DNA of 34,851 bases from Pseudomonadota bacterium (GTDB lineage: Bacteria > Pseudomonadota > Gammaproteobacteria > Pseudomonadales > Moraxellaceae): the NCBI GenBank assembly GCA_021781515.1, contig JAJXWR010000021.1, positions 1 through 34,851 on the forward strand. The letters run 5' to 3'. Position numbers and translations under genes: made by a program. This document shows, piece by piece, positions 23,665 to 30,841 of this stretch; positions within the stretch are counted from its first letter, which is position 1, and the number at the start of each line of letters is the position of its first letter. The notes under the pieces are model-generated. The model had not been told where the DNA came from and made no database searches. It saw nothing but the letters and a program-made list of their open reading frames with translations.

Positions 23665-25922
23665 ACCAGAGCTCCGGACAAAATGGTGGCTGCTGTTGGC
23701 AACGATGCAGAGTGAGACTTCAGGGTTGTGGTAGAAACATACTCACTGCGCCAGGACGGAATGCCGGCATCGGCAAGTTGTGCCAATGCGCACAGCCTGG
23801 CCTCGCCAATGAGTTGATGATTGCGCCACAGCCGTAAATGGGTCAGACCCCATTCCGGTTGCAGACAGGCTTCTGTGCGCAGCAATGGCGTTCTGCGGTG
23901 TTGATGGGTGGCGCTTTGTAACCAGCCGGCCTGACCGTTGAGACTAGATCGCTGGTACTGACTGTTGAGCCCATCAGGCAGCAGTGGTCGCAAGAACCAG
24001 GGCAAGGTTCCCGAAAAACTGTGACTCAGACTGAACGACGGACTGTCTTGCCAGCGAATTTCCTGGGTTTCCAGCGGTGTTAATCCCATGGCCAGTAACC
24101 AGGCATCAAAAGCGGCTTCCTTGGGGCCTTGACGATCAAAGAAAGCCAATACCTGCTCATTGTGAATAAATGCGGCACTGGCCCCACTGGCGCTGACCAG
24201 ACGACGCTCGCCCATCAAAGTGACCGTAACCGTCAGAATCAATGACTGCGATTGCCCCCGGCAAGTCCAGAGGTACTCCATCTGACGACCCAGTGGCAGA
24301 CTCAAGGCATGTTGTAAGGCGGTACTGGATACAGCCGCCTGCAGGCGTTGACCGATTTCAGGTACCCAACTCAGACGGTAATCAGCCACCAAAGGGGCAG
24401 AAACAGCCGATTGCACAATACTGTGACAGAGGCGAAAGGGAACGGTAGCCGCACCGGGAAGGGCGTCCTGTTGCACTTGCAGATGTAAATGGGGTTGCGG
24501 TGAACGACCTGAATTGCCACAAAGTCCAAGAATCTGCCCGGGAACCACCCAGTCGCCACACTGTACCTGCATACTGAACTGACGCAGGTGCGCCAACAGC
24601 ACGTACCATCCTTCAGGGGTACGTAGCATCAGGTAATTTCCCCAATTATTGTGGCTGTCGATCTGCCCGGGAACATTGTCGGCACAGTGATCAACGATAC
24701 TTACGATAGTGCCGGCCACTGGCGCACACACCGGCTGAGCAAAGCAGTAGTAATCACTGACGGTTGCTCCATCGCTGCGATAACTGCGCCCGTCACCTTG
24801 TTGATAAAAATCCAGGGCATACTGCCACGGCGACTGGTGCGTCCATTGCCCGTGGAATCCCTGATAAATTTCCCATATTCCCTGAAAAGGCGGGCGCAGA
24901 TGCAGCAATCCACTGGAAGATCCACGGTGTTGTGCCAAACGCACCTGTTCGTAATGGGTTTCTGGTAGATCCGGCGTGTTCAGCAGTAATTGGGGATGGT
25001 GATTGCTGGAACGTAGGGTGAGCAGGTTCAACAGGCTATAGGTACTGAGTAAAAATGGCAGTGCCATGCCAGAGATCCCAATAGAGTCAAGCAAGGGTCT
25101 AAGCGCAATCAGTAACACGGCCGTGAGGCAGACGGCAGCGCCAGCCACCAGCGCACTGATGCGCCCCGGCACCAGATAAATGCCGCCGATAGCGATGCTG
25201 ACCAGTATAAAATTGAATCCGGCCCAGTGGGCAATCTCCGGATTACTCACGGAGAACTGTTGCAGCATCCATTGTCCGATCAGATAACCGCCAACGGCCA
25301 GACACAGTAAATAACGTGACAGTTGCAACAGACCGATGCAGATCACCAGACCACTGAGTGGATCCGCCACAAAAAACGGCGTTCCCAGTGCGCTTAAAAA
25401 ATTAGTGAGACCCGTCGGAAAATGCGTCACCAGTAACTGCCGTAATGTATCCAGCGTTGAAAATTCCCATTGATGATGTGCTGCCAAGCCTAAACCGCTC
25501 CAGCTAGGGGCAATGGCCAGCAACAGCGCACTGGTCAGGGCAAAGGGAAGGGAAAATGCGGATACTCCCTGCCAACGCCAGAAAAGCTGTTGTGTCAACG
25601 TGCTGGTGAGCAGGAGCAGCAACAGCGCCACTCCCAGTAATCCGCAAAATGCCATGGTGAATGACCAGAGACTGGCCATGGCCAGTCCGGTCAGCAGGCT
25701 ATTGCAGAGAAACACGGTGCGATACAGCGGTGGTAAGGCCGATAGTGCAAACAAGGCACAGGCGATACTGACAGTCAGCAATCCTGTCAGCCCTAGCGAA
25801 GGATGCAACAGGGTGGCCAGCAAAAAGACACCGCCGGTCACCGGTCGCTCACTGAAAAATACGGCCGCATAACTACGCCCTACAGACTGGCGTAGTCGCA
25901 AATATCCGTTATGGATTTGCAT
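23661..25922 (-). CDS. Urea-transporter-like membrane domain fused to an M23 metallopeptidase domain
   Basis: A 753-residue protein. Residues about 1-310 are strongly hydrophobic with many membrane helices and resemble the bacterial urea transporter family (FLSALGTPFFVADPLSGLVI, GFNFILVSIAIGGIYLVPGR). Residues about 340-480 form an M23 (LytM-type) domain with putative Zn ligands in WTHQSPWQYALDF (His, Asp) and PHLHLQV (His-x-His), with LLAHLRQFSMQVQCGDWVVPG and VCAPVAGTIVSIV as core strands. About 270 further residues are unassigned. I start at the ATG at 25922 because CGGAG precedes it and it lies 4 nt after the previous stop. If the zinc site works the domain could cut peptidoglycan or a peptide in the periplasm. 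How a channel and a hydrolase work together is not known to me. Confidence 0.85.
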   Translation of the reverse strand: MQIHNGYLRLRQSVGRSYAAVFFSERPVTGGVFLLATLLHPSLGLTGLLTVSIACALFALSALPPLYRTVFLCNSLLTGLAMASLWSFTMAFCGLLGVALLLLLLTSTLTQQLFWRWQGVSAFSLPFALTSALLLAIAPSWSGLGLAAHHQWEFSTLDTLRQLLVTHFPTGLTNFLSALGTPFFVADPLSGLVICIGLLQLSRYLLCLAVGGYLIGQWMLQQFSVSNPEIAHWAGFNFILVSIAIGGIYLVPGRISALVAGAAVCLTAVLLIALRPLLDSIGISGMALPFLLSTYSLLNLLTLRSSNHHPQLLLNTPDLPETHYEQVRLAQHRGSSSGLLHLRPPFQGIWEIYQGFHGQWTHQSPWQYALDFYQQGDGRSYRSDGATVSDYYCFAQPVCAPVAGTIVSIVDHCADNVPGQIDSHNNWGNYLMLRTPEGWYVLLAHLRQFSMQVQCGDWVVPGQILGLCGNSGRSPQPHLHLQVQQDALPGAATVPFRLCHSIVQSAVSAPLVADYRLSWVPEIGQRLQAAVSSTALQHALSLPLGRQMEYLWTCRGQSQSLILTVTVTLMGERRLVSASGASAAFIHNEQVLAFFDRQGPKEAAFDAWLLAMGLTPLETQEIRWQDSPSFSLSHSFSGTLPWFLRPLLPDGLNSQYQRSSLNGQAGWLQSATHQHRRTPLLRTEACLQPEWGLTHLRLWRNHQLIGEARLCALAQLADAGIPSWRSEYVSTTTLKSHSASLPTAATILSGALV

Positions 25923-25926
25923 GAAC

Positions 25927-27330
25927 TTAGACTCCGTCAGGCGTTTCCAGGTGCGATGGCATCCGATCTTGTGCATTCATCACTTGTAGATTTTCCGCCT
26001 GCCGTATTACTGAAACGTCTGCATCGTCGGCATGCAACAGGACAATGGCCGGGCGATATTCAATAAATTGCAACCATTGTGTGTTGTTGTAGGCTCCGGT
26101 GGGTGAAATCAGCAGCCTGTCTCCAGGTTGTTGCGGGGGCAGGGAAATACTTTGACGGATGACATCAATGTTCATGCACAGTGGCCCATAGAGCACCGTT
26201 TCTTCCGGGTATCCCCGTGAGGGTTGCGTCAGTTGAACCTTATGGTGATACCAGAATCCGGTAAACAGCACATTCACCCCCGCATCCAGCACCAGAGCCC
26301 GGCGGTTGTCAGGCAGGCGTTTGTTGGCAACGACGGTTGTTAATAGACACTGTGCCTCATCAATGACAGCACGCCCGGTTTCCAGAACCAGCTGCGGCAG
26401 CGAGCGGCGATCCAGCAGTTCTTCATGCAATGTCGTACACATCGCCTCGGCATATTGTTCGAAGCCTGGGACGACCTGCTCCGGCGGTAAATAAATCCCT
26501 TGCAGGGCATTGCGTGAAGCGAAACCACCGCCAATATCCAGGTAATCCAGATAGATGTCGTACTGAGATTCCAGTTGACGCATAAAACCACACATCTTAC
26601 GGATTTGCGCCTGATAGGCACGCACATCAAGTACAAAAGTCCCTATATGACTGTGCAGGCCAATCAACTTAAGATGGGGACTTCGCATGACCCGGACGGC
26701 GGCATCGCGAGCTTCTCCGTTATCCAGATTAAAGCCAAAACGACTCCAAGTATCGGTATAGCCGGTATCGAAATTGAGGCGCAGCGCAACCTGGGCCACC
26801 TGTTTCTGCTGCCCGGCTATTTTTTCAAGCGCAGCGATCTCATCAAAATTGTCTAAATGAATCCGCGCCCCTTCAGTGACCGCCCGCTGGAGGCTGGCAG
26901 TGGTTTTGTGGGGGCCATTGTAGATAATCTGAGCACCAGGAACGCCCAGACTCCGTGCCTTGTCATACTCAAAAGCAGAGACGACTTCGGCCCAACTTCC
27001 TTCTTGGTGCAAAATCCGGCAAATGGCGCTGGTATAATTGGTTTTATAGGACCAGCCGTGAATAACCTCTGGATAGCGACTGGAAAAAGCACTGAGCAAA
27101 TGCCGGATATTCTCTCGCAACCGCTGTTCCGACGTAACAAACAGCGGTGAACCGTAGGTCGCCAGTAATTGCTCTATGGAACGTCCTTCCAGTTGTTCAA
27201 CCGGTTGCTGAACATCCACACTACGTCGGCCGAATTTATTCAGGCCAGTCATCTGCACCACACATAAAAAGGGGGCTTCCCAGGCTTGTAATTCACCATC
27301 GTTGGTCGTCGGGGTAGTCAGCGAATTCAT
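25927..27330 (-). CDS. PLP-dependent decarboxylase, Dap/Orn/Arg (fold type III) family
   Basis: A 467-residue protein. Seen: PLFVTSEQRLRENIRHL, the PLP-lysine in GWSYKTN (Lys 96), HSHIGTF with the ring-stacking His, the phosphate-binding GGGFASR, LETGRAVIDEAQ where relatives usually have EPGR, GPLCMNIDVI with the active-site Cys at the dimer interface, and GAYNNTQW. About 45 extra residues precede the usual domain start. The family removes the alpha- or D-centre carboxylate of diaminopimelate, ornithine, arginine or carboxynorspermidine. The substrate cannot be read here; it need not be lysine biosynthesis because the neighbours are ATP-grasp and PqqD-like. GGAGAG precedes the ATG, which overlaps the ATP-grasp stop (ATGA). 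Confidence 0.9.
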   Translation of the reverse strand: MNSLTTPTTNDGELQAWEAPFLCVVQMTGLNKFGRRSVDVQQPVEQLEGRSIEQLLATYGSPLFVTSEQRLRENIRHLLSAFSSRYPEVIHGWSYKTNYTSAICRILHQEGSWAEVVSAFEYDKARSLGVPGAQIIYNGPHKTTASLQRAVTEGARIHLDNFDEIAALEKIAGQQKQVAQVALRLNFDTGYTDTWSRFGFNLDNGEARDAAVRVMRSPHLKLIGLHSHIGTFVLDVRAYQAQIRKMCGFMRQLESQYDIYLDYLDIGGGFASRNALQGIYLPPEQVVPGFEQYAEAMCTTLHEELLDRRSLPQLVLETGRAVIDEAQCLLTTVVANKRLPDNRRALVLDAGVNVLFTGFWYHHKVQLTQPSRGYPEETVLYGPLCMNIDVIRQSISLPPQQPGDRLLISPTGAYNNTQWLQFIEYRPAIVLLHADDADVSVIRQAENLQVMNAQDRMPSHLETPDGV

Positions 27331-28517
27331 AATATTCTCTCCAGATCCTGATCAATTAACTGCACAGTTACACGGGTGTTGGCTACACATTGAGTTTTTG
27401 AAAATCCGGTGGACAGGATTCGACTCCCATTAACCGTCATGGCTTCCAGTTCCGCCATCGGCACAATCTGTTCCTCGGCATAACGGATAAATGTCATCCC
27501 GGAGCGGGCCTTTTCTGTAGCGCAGCGGCCATGGCTGATGTACTGGAGAAGGCGAGCCGGCAAGTTACACCCCGCTCCATGGGTCAGATAAACCCAGGCG
27601 GGAAACCGCGGATTAATTTCAAGAAGATGAAATTTTCCCTGTGAATCACAGATCATTTCAATTTCCATCGGGCCTGGCCAACGTAATTGCTCAATCAACC
27701 GTTGAGCAATCGCTTCGAGTAATGGATGCTCAATAGTCGTTCCCGCCCAGGCTTTGCCTTTTTCCGTCAGCGCCCGTTTGCGCATCATCACCATGCCCAG
27801 GCTATTGCCTTCACCGTCCCCGAGCGCACATATGTTGAATTCCTGCCCGGCAATGTATTGTTGTGCCAGGATTGGCAGGCCCCATTCACCGGCCAGTTTG
27901 TGAAATGCAGCGGTCGCCATCGTGGCATTACTCGCCACTACGGCATCATAGAACCGACCTTTGACCACCAGCGGGTAAGACCAGCCCTCCCGTTCACAAT
28001 CCAGAAAAAAGCGCGGATGGGTCAAATGGCGAATGGCAGGAGTAGACACCGCCGCTGCTTGACAAAGTTCCGGAAGACGATCTTTATCCCGACGACCAAC
28101 CAGTGAAGGTTCAGGCAACAACGTATGAATACCTGAATCCGCCAGCGCCGGTGCCAGTCTGCTGAAAGCCACCAGTTCGGAGTCCAGACAGGGAATCAAG
28201 ACATCAAAGGGATTTTCCTGATGAATCTGCTGCAGTCGTAGTAATAATGCAGCCTCGCCACTACTGGGCCAGGGCAATAAGTAACTACTGCTGCAGATGT
28301 CTGGATGGTACAATCCGCCATCCAGGACGTCATAACCTAATCCAATGATATCACCTGCAAATTCTTCATGTTCCCGAAGACAGCGGGCAGTAGCATACCC
28401 AGGTCCCGGATTATCCGGACGGTTATTCATGCCAGTAATGGCCACACGTTTTTGCGTCCATTGCGGCGTTTTTTGCACAGACAGGGGCGGACATAAACCA
28501 AGAGGAATAGGGTTCAT
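27327..28517 (-). CDS. ATP-grasp carboxylate-amine ligase-like protein
   Basis: A 396-residue protein. The N-terminal half is a pre-ATP-grasp domain (KRVAITGMNNRPDNPGPG; FDVLIPCLDSELVAFSRLA). The ATP-grasp core follows, with lysines in YPLVVKGRFYDA, the ILAQQYIAGQEFNICALG strand, and the Mg site GPMEIEMICDSQGKFHLLEINPRFPAW with the E-x-N signature. The layout is like PylC or CPSase-type ATP-grasps, which join a carboxylate to an amine through an acyl-phosphate. I start at 28517 (MNPIPLGLCPPL), which overlaps the PqqD-like stop by 4 nt; the frame extends 18 codons further without a ribosome site. The substrate is unknown: the decarboxylase next door may make its amine partner, or the PqqD-like protein may present a peptide (inference). 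Confidence 0.87.
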   Translation of the reverse strand: MNPIPLGLCPPLSVQKTPQWTQKRVAITGMNNRPDNPGPGYATARCLREHEEFAGDIIGLGYDVLDGGLYHPDICSSSYLLPWPSSGEAALLLRLQQIHQENPFDVLIPCLDSELVAFSRLAPALADSGIHTLLPEPSLVGRRDKDRLPELCQAAAVSTPAIRHLTHPRFFLDCEREGWSYPLVVKGRFYDAVVASNATMATAAFHKLAGEWGLPILAQQYIAGQEFNICALGDGEGNSLGMVMMRKRALTEKGKAWAGTTIEHPLLEAIAQRLIEQLRWPGPMEIEMICDSQGKFHLLEINPRFPAWVYLTHGAGCNLPARLLQYISHGRCATEKARSGMTFIRYAEEQIVPMAELEAMTVNGSRILSTGFSKTQCVANTRVTVQLIDQDLERIL

Positions 28518-28804
28518 AAGAGTACCGCCTGCAATTGCTGCACAAAACGTTCGATAGCAATGGCACAACAATCGGCATCGACGGCAAATTGCCGGGTCAA
28601 TGCAACAATCAACTCGTTCAACGGCTTGGCTGATTGCAATTGTTGCAGAAGAATAATACCCGATGGATTGACGGTAAAACTCTGACCACTCATTGGATCA
28701 AAGACAAAGCCATTATGACTTAAGGCCAGTACGTTGAGACGCTGTTGCTGATACAACCTGTCCAGCCAGGGCTGAGATGATGAAAGTGAGGGAGGGGTAG
28801 ACAT
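28514..28804 (-). CDS. PqqD-like protein (possible RiPP recognition element)
   Basis: A 96-residue protein. Its core reads NVLALSHNGFVFDPMSGQSF then TVNPSGIILLQQLQSAKPLN, with a C-terminal helical half (ELIVALTRQFAVDADCCAIA). This is the PqqD pattern (FDPxxGxxxxLNxxGxxIxxxL) of a small winged-helix chaperone that in PQQ and other RiPP pathways binds the leader of a precursor peptide. I start at 28804, where GGAG lies upstream. It is the first gene of the eight-gene operon. I searched nearby for a precursor-like small ORF and found none I can support, so the partner may be elsewhere or not a peptide. Confidence 0.75.
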   Translation of the reverse strand: MSTPPSLSSSQPWLDRLYQQQRLNVLALSHNGFVFDPMSGQSFTVNPSGIILLQQLQSAKPLNELIVALTRQFAVDADCCAIAIERFVQQLQAVLL

Positions 28805-28850
28805 CGTTTTTCTCCACAAAGTAATGGGACTGTCACGTCGGAGTCATTTC

Positions 28851-28864
28851 GCAAAATGGCCGCC
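28851..28864 (-). promoter_or_regulatory. Weak sigma-54-like promoter before the PqqD-like operon
   Basis: Minus strand GG (28863-28864), N10, GC (28851-28852) with TTTTGC at the -12 side, about 47 bp before the start codon. The -24 side lacks the rest of the consensus (only GGC matches). Listed because a GTAAC-repeat region lies about 200 bp upstream. Low confidence. Confidence 0.25.
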
Positions 28865-28952
28865 GGATACAACAGTACTCAAGGTACATTGAGAAAATGG
28901 GTGGGTGATGAGGAAAAAATGGGGCAATTGTGGAAAACGTCAGCAAGTGTAA

Positions 28953-28969
28953 ATACGAACCGGTCGTAT
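28953..28969. promoter_or_regulatory. Small dyad upstream of the PqqD-like operon
   Basis: ATACGA-ACCGG-TCGTAT, perfect 6-bp arms with a 5-bp centre. A candidate operator only. Confidence 0.3.
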
Positions 28970-29020
28970 CAATCATCCCTGTTATGGCTACTGAGGTGGC
29001 CTCAAGAATAAAGACTAACC

Positions 29021-29097
29021 AACAAGACAGACTGAACTTTTTTTGCAGTACAACGGAGATTGGATCAGTAACCTCAGGTAACGGGGGTCGGGTAACC
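29021..29097 (+). repeat. Partial copy of the small-RNA upstream region (copy C)
   Basis: Shares with copy B the stretch AAGACAGACTGAA, CAGTACAACGGAG, TTGG and TCAGTAAC, then GGTAACGGGG. GTAAC occurs at 29068, 29078 and 29092. No sigma-54 promoter or A-rich tract follows on the plus strand, so it is either a fossil or an activator site used in the other direction, toward the PqqD-like operon. Confidence 0.65.
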
Positions 29098-29651
29098 ATG
29101 ACCCCTTGCTGGGTCGAAGTCCCTTTAAGCACCGGACAGGCGAGTCGCACCGCATCCCGGCTCAAACACTCTGCACAAAACCACTTGGCAGGACAAACAC
29201 ACAAGGTGTGTTCCGCTCGTCTGCAGCCGTTATGGTTCGCTGGCCAACGCCGACGGGGGTGTGCCAGTTCCCCATCTTCGATAGCTGCGTGACGCTGGCC
29301 AATCTGATTGCATTCGTCGGCAGCGGCGAGCAAACCGCCACCTATCATCAATGGGCACAGAGTTGCGAACCTGACATCTGCCAAACCTGAAGGAGATCAA
29401 CATGGACCTCTCCGGCATCGACACAGCGGCGTGCCGCCAAAAGCATCATCGGCATGTTCTTTCCTGTGCCAAGAAGCGATGTGTTGTTTCCAGAATTCCC
29501 GGCTTGCCTCTGGTGTCATCATGACTCGCCATGTCTTTGGCTTTGAGACATCGTAACGAATCAGATACTTTTATCACAGGTGCACTTTACCGAACGCTTA
29601 CCAAATAACCGTCGGGCAGCTCGGTGTTCCACAGGTGCCTTTGAAGAACTT
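29098..29651. other. Gene-free, probably decayed sequence
   Basis: About 550 bases richer in G and C than the flanks, with several short overlapping frames and no family I recognise. One plus-strand frame ends ANLIAFVGSGEQTATYHQW before a stop at 29390, followed by a ribosome-site-like GAAGGAG and a short ORF. It may be remnant coding sequence from a mobile element, in keeping with the intron fossil just after it. Confidence 0.35.
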
Positions 29652-29725
29652 GAGCCGAGTGCGGTGTGAATCGCATACACGATTCTTAGGGGACGGTGGC
29701 CCAGTAATGGGGGCTGTTACCCGAC
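29652..29725 (+). mobile_element. Group II intron 3'-end fossil (domains V and VI)
   Basis: Positions 29652-29685 match the 34-nt domain V layout of bacterial group II introns: GAGCCG, then GTGCG, GTGTGAATCGCA as the distal stem-loop, and CGATTC closing the stem (consensus CGGTTC, so one pair is lost). TTAGGGGACGG follows and then a domain VI-like hairpin ending in TTACCCGAC, the usual 3' boundary. No reverse transcriptase reading frame or 5' end (GUGYG) was found, so this is a dead remnant next to hicB. Confidence 0.6.
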
Positions 29726-29753
29726 CAATCAATGGTCGAACATAGCAGGCAGA

Positions 29754-30152
29754 TCATTGATGCATGGCCACACGGGCAGCCTCAACCAGAAAGCCGCTGC
29801 GACTCAAGCCGTGAGCCTTAGCATATGCATCTATGCGTGCAAGTATCAAGCGCGGTATGGTTATGTTGATTTTTTCGGCAGGTCCAAGGTACTTTTCAAC
29901 AGGGACATCCACCACAGCCCAGATCCAGCCCGCATATTCTGGTTCCGACTGAATCTCAGATAGCGATCGAGCGGCAGGAATTGTCACACCGTCCTCAATC
30001 ATGATTTCAACATGCTGATCTATGGCCAGGCGAGCATTTTCCATCGCTTCGTCCATCGTGTCCCCAGCAGAGAAGCAGCCTGGCAGATCAGGTACAGCCA
30101 CTCCCCAAGCGGTGGAGTCTGTTCCAGGCTCAAGGGCAATGATAAATTTCAT
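29754..30152 (-). CDS. hicB: HicB antitoxin with C-terminal ribbon-helix-helix domain
   Basis: A 132-residue protein. The N-terminal degraded RNase H fold reads GVAVPDLPGCFSAGDTMDEA and ENARLAIDQHVEIMIEDG; the C-terminal DNA-binding part reads INITIPRLILARIDAYAK and LSRSGFLVEAARVAM. It should bind HicA and repress its own promoter. Its ATG overlaps the hicA stop by 4 nt. It appears intact, whereas its partner HicA is scrambled in the middle. Confidence 0.93.
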   Translation of the reverse strand: MKFIIALEPGTDSTAWGVAVPDLPGCFSAGDTMDEAMENARLAIDQHVEIMIEDGVTIPAARSLSEIQSEPEYAGWIWAVVDVPVEKYLGPAEKINITIPRLILARIDAYAKAHGLSRSGFLVEAARVAMHQ

Positions 30153-30352
30153 GGTTGCTTCTCCAATCCGGCTTGCTTAAGTCGCTTGTACAATAGGCAT
30201 CTTCCCAAGTCTTTCTTCTCCCGAGTCTTTCTTCGGATGAGGTACGGTGATATGACCAGTCTTGCGTGGGTGAATACATGGTGACTTCCCTTGGAACCAC
30301 GCAGGGTCCAAGCGTCAGCCTCTAACAACTTAATCAGGTCTTTGCTGTTCAT
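30149..30352 (-). CDS. hicA: HicA toxin with internal compensated frameshift (probably inactive)
   Basis: A 67-residue frame. The start MNSKDLIKLLEADAWTLRGS and KGSHHVFTH are classical HicA, with the catalytic His of the dsRBD-like mRNA-interferase fold. The family then expects a segment like PxKTGHITVPHPKKDLG. Here the reading frame gives ARLVISPYLIRRKTREKKDL, but the neighbouring frame of the same DNA reads RKTGHITVPHPKKD. A one-base loss after the FTH codons puts it out of frame, and a 16-nt tandem duplication (30203-30234) restores it before GRCLLYKRLKQAGLE. The protein is thus continuous, but about 20 core residues are replaced. The longer frame to 30373 (GTG) is less likely than the ATG used here. 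Confidence 0.8.
   Translation of the reverse strand: MNSKDLIKLLEADAWTLRGSKGSHHVFTHARLVISPYLIRRKTREKKDLGRCLLYKRLKQAGLEKQP
30203..30234. repeat. 16-nt tandem duplication inside hicA
   Basis: Two adjacent copies (sense GAAGAAAGACTCGGGA and GAAGAAAGACTTGGGA) differ at one base. Sixteen is +1 modulo 3, which compensates an upstream single-base loss. Confidence 0.85.
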
Positions 30353-30484
30353 GGTGGTTATTATACCCACCACTTATTAATGAGTCAAATGACGGATCCT
30401 GTCTGCTCTGTGTATAAACTTCAGGATGCCCGCCAGTTCATCACCAAGACAGACTGAATTTTCAGTACAACGGAGGTTGGTTCA

Positions 30485-30509
30485 GTAACATAGGGTAACG
30501 GGGTGTTAC
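30485..30509 (+). promoter_or_regulatory. GTAAC/GTTAC activator-like site (UAS), copy B
   Basis: GTAAC at 30485-30489 and 30495-30499 and GTTAC at 30505-30509, the same 10-bp rhythm and GGGGT centre as copy A, 86 bp upstream of the sigma-54 promoter. Confidence 0.65.
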
Positions 30510-30595
30510 CTCACGTAGCGAAAAAATTGGGGTATGTCCGTCAGTGTATTTCAATAAACTCATTTTATTCAATGAAATAGATGCAGAAAAAATAG

Positions 30596-30610
30596 TGGCA
30601 CAGATCATGC
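30596..30610 (+). promoter_or_regulatory. Sigma-54 (-24/-12) promoter, copy B
   Basis: TGGCACAGATCATGC has GG-N10-GC spacing and the TGGCAC block. It lies in AAAAAATAGTGGCAC, identical to copy A, while the spacer bases differ. Confidence 0.75.
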
Positions 30611-30621
30611 TTTGTATATAA

Positions 30622-30841
30622 TGTTGCAAAATAAAAAAACAAAGCGACAAAAAATTAAAATAATAAAGCTCACTAAAAATAATAAAACGCACTATAACAA
30701 GAATACATAAATATAAAAATCAACTAAAAACAATAATAAAACCGAACAATAATAAAAAAACATTTATAAATTCAAATAAATAAAACAGCTAAATACCCGT
30801 AATGATGAGCACCGGGAGACGATGTCTCCCGCTCCATGCTC
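30622..30841 (+). ncRNA. Putative sigma-54-dependent A-rich small RNA, copy B
   Basis: About 220 nt. The middle is A-rich with AAN-type runs (AACAATAATAAAA, AAACAATAATAAAACCG) but differs in sequence from copy A, while promoter and 3' end are conserved. The end folds as CGGGAGA-CGATG-TCTCCCG (30813-30831) inside an outer GAGCA/TGCTC stem (30807-30841). This pattern, conserved ends around a divergent A-rich body, suggests that composition rather than exact sequence is selected, as for an Hfq or Hfq-Crc titrating RNA like CrcZ/CrcY (inference from family knowledge). No poly-U follows, so the 3' end is uncertain. Confidence 0.6.

Noticed and set aside
28833-29384. 183-residue minus-strand ORF with several Cys pairs, possible zinc protein or RiPP precursor
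   Set aside because: It runs through copy C of the repeat and through sequence that has equally long frames on the other strand; no ribosome site and no protein-like pattern.
29754-30284. Plus-strand ORFs opposite hicAB
   Set aside because: They are antisense to clear HicA and HicB family genes.
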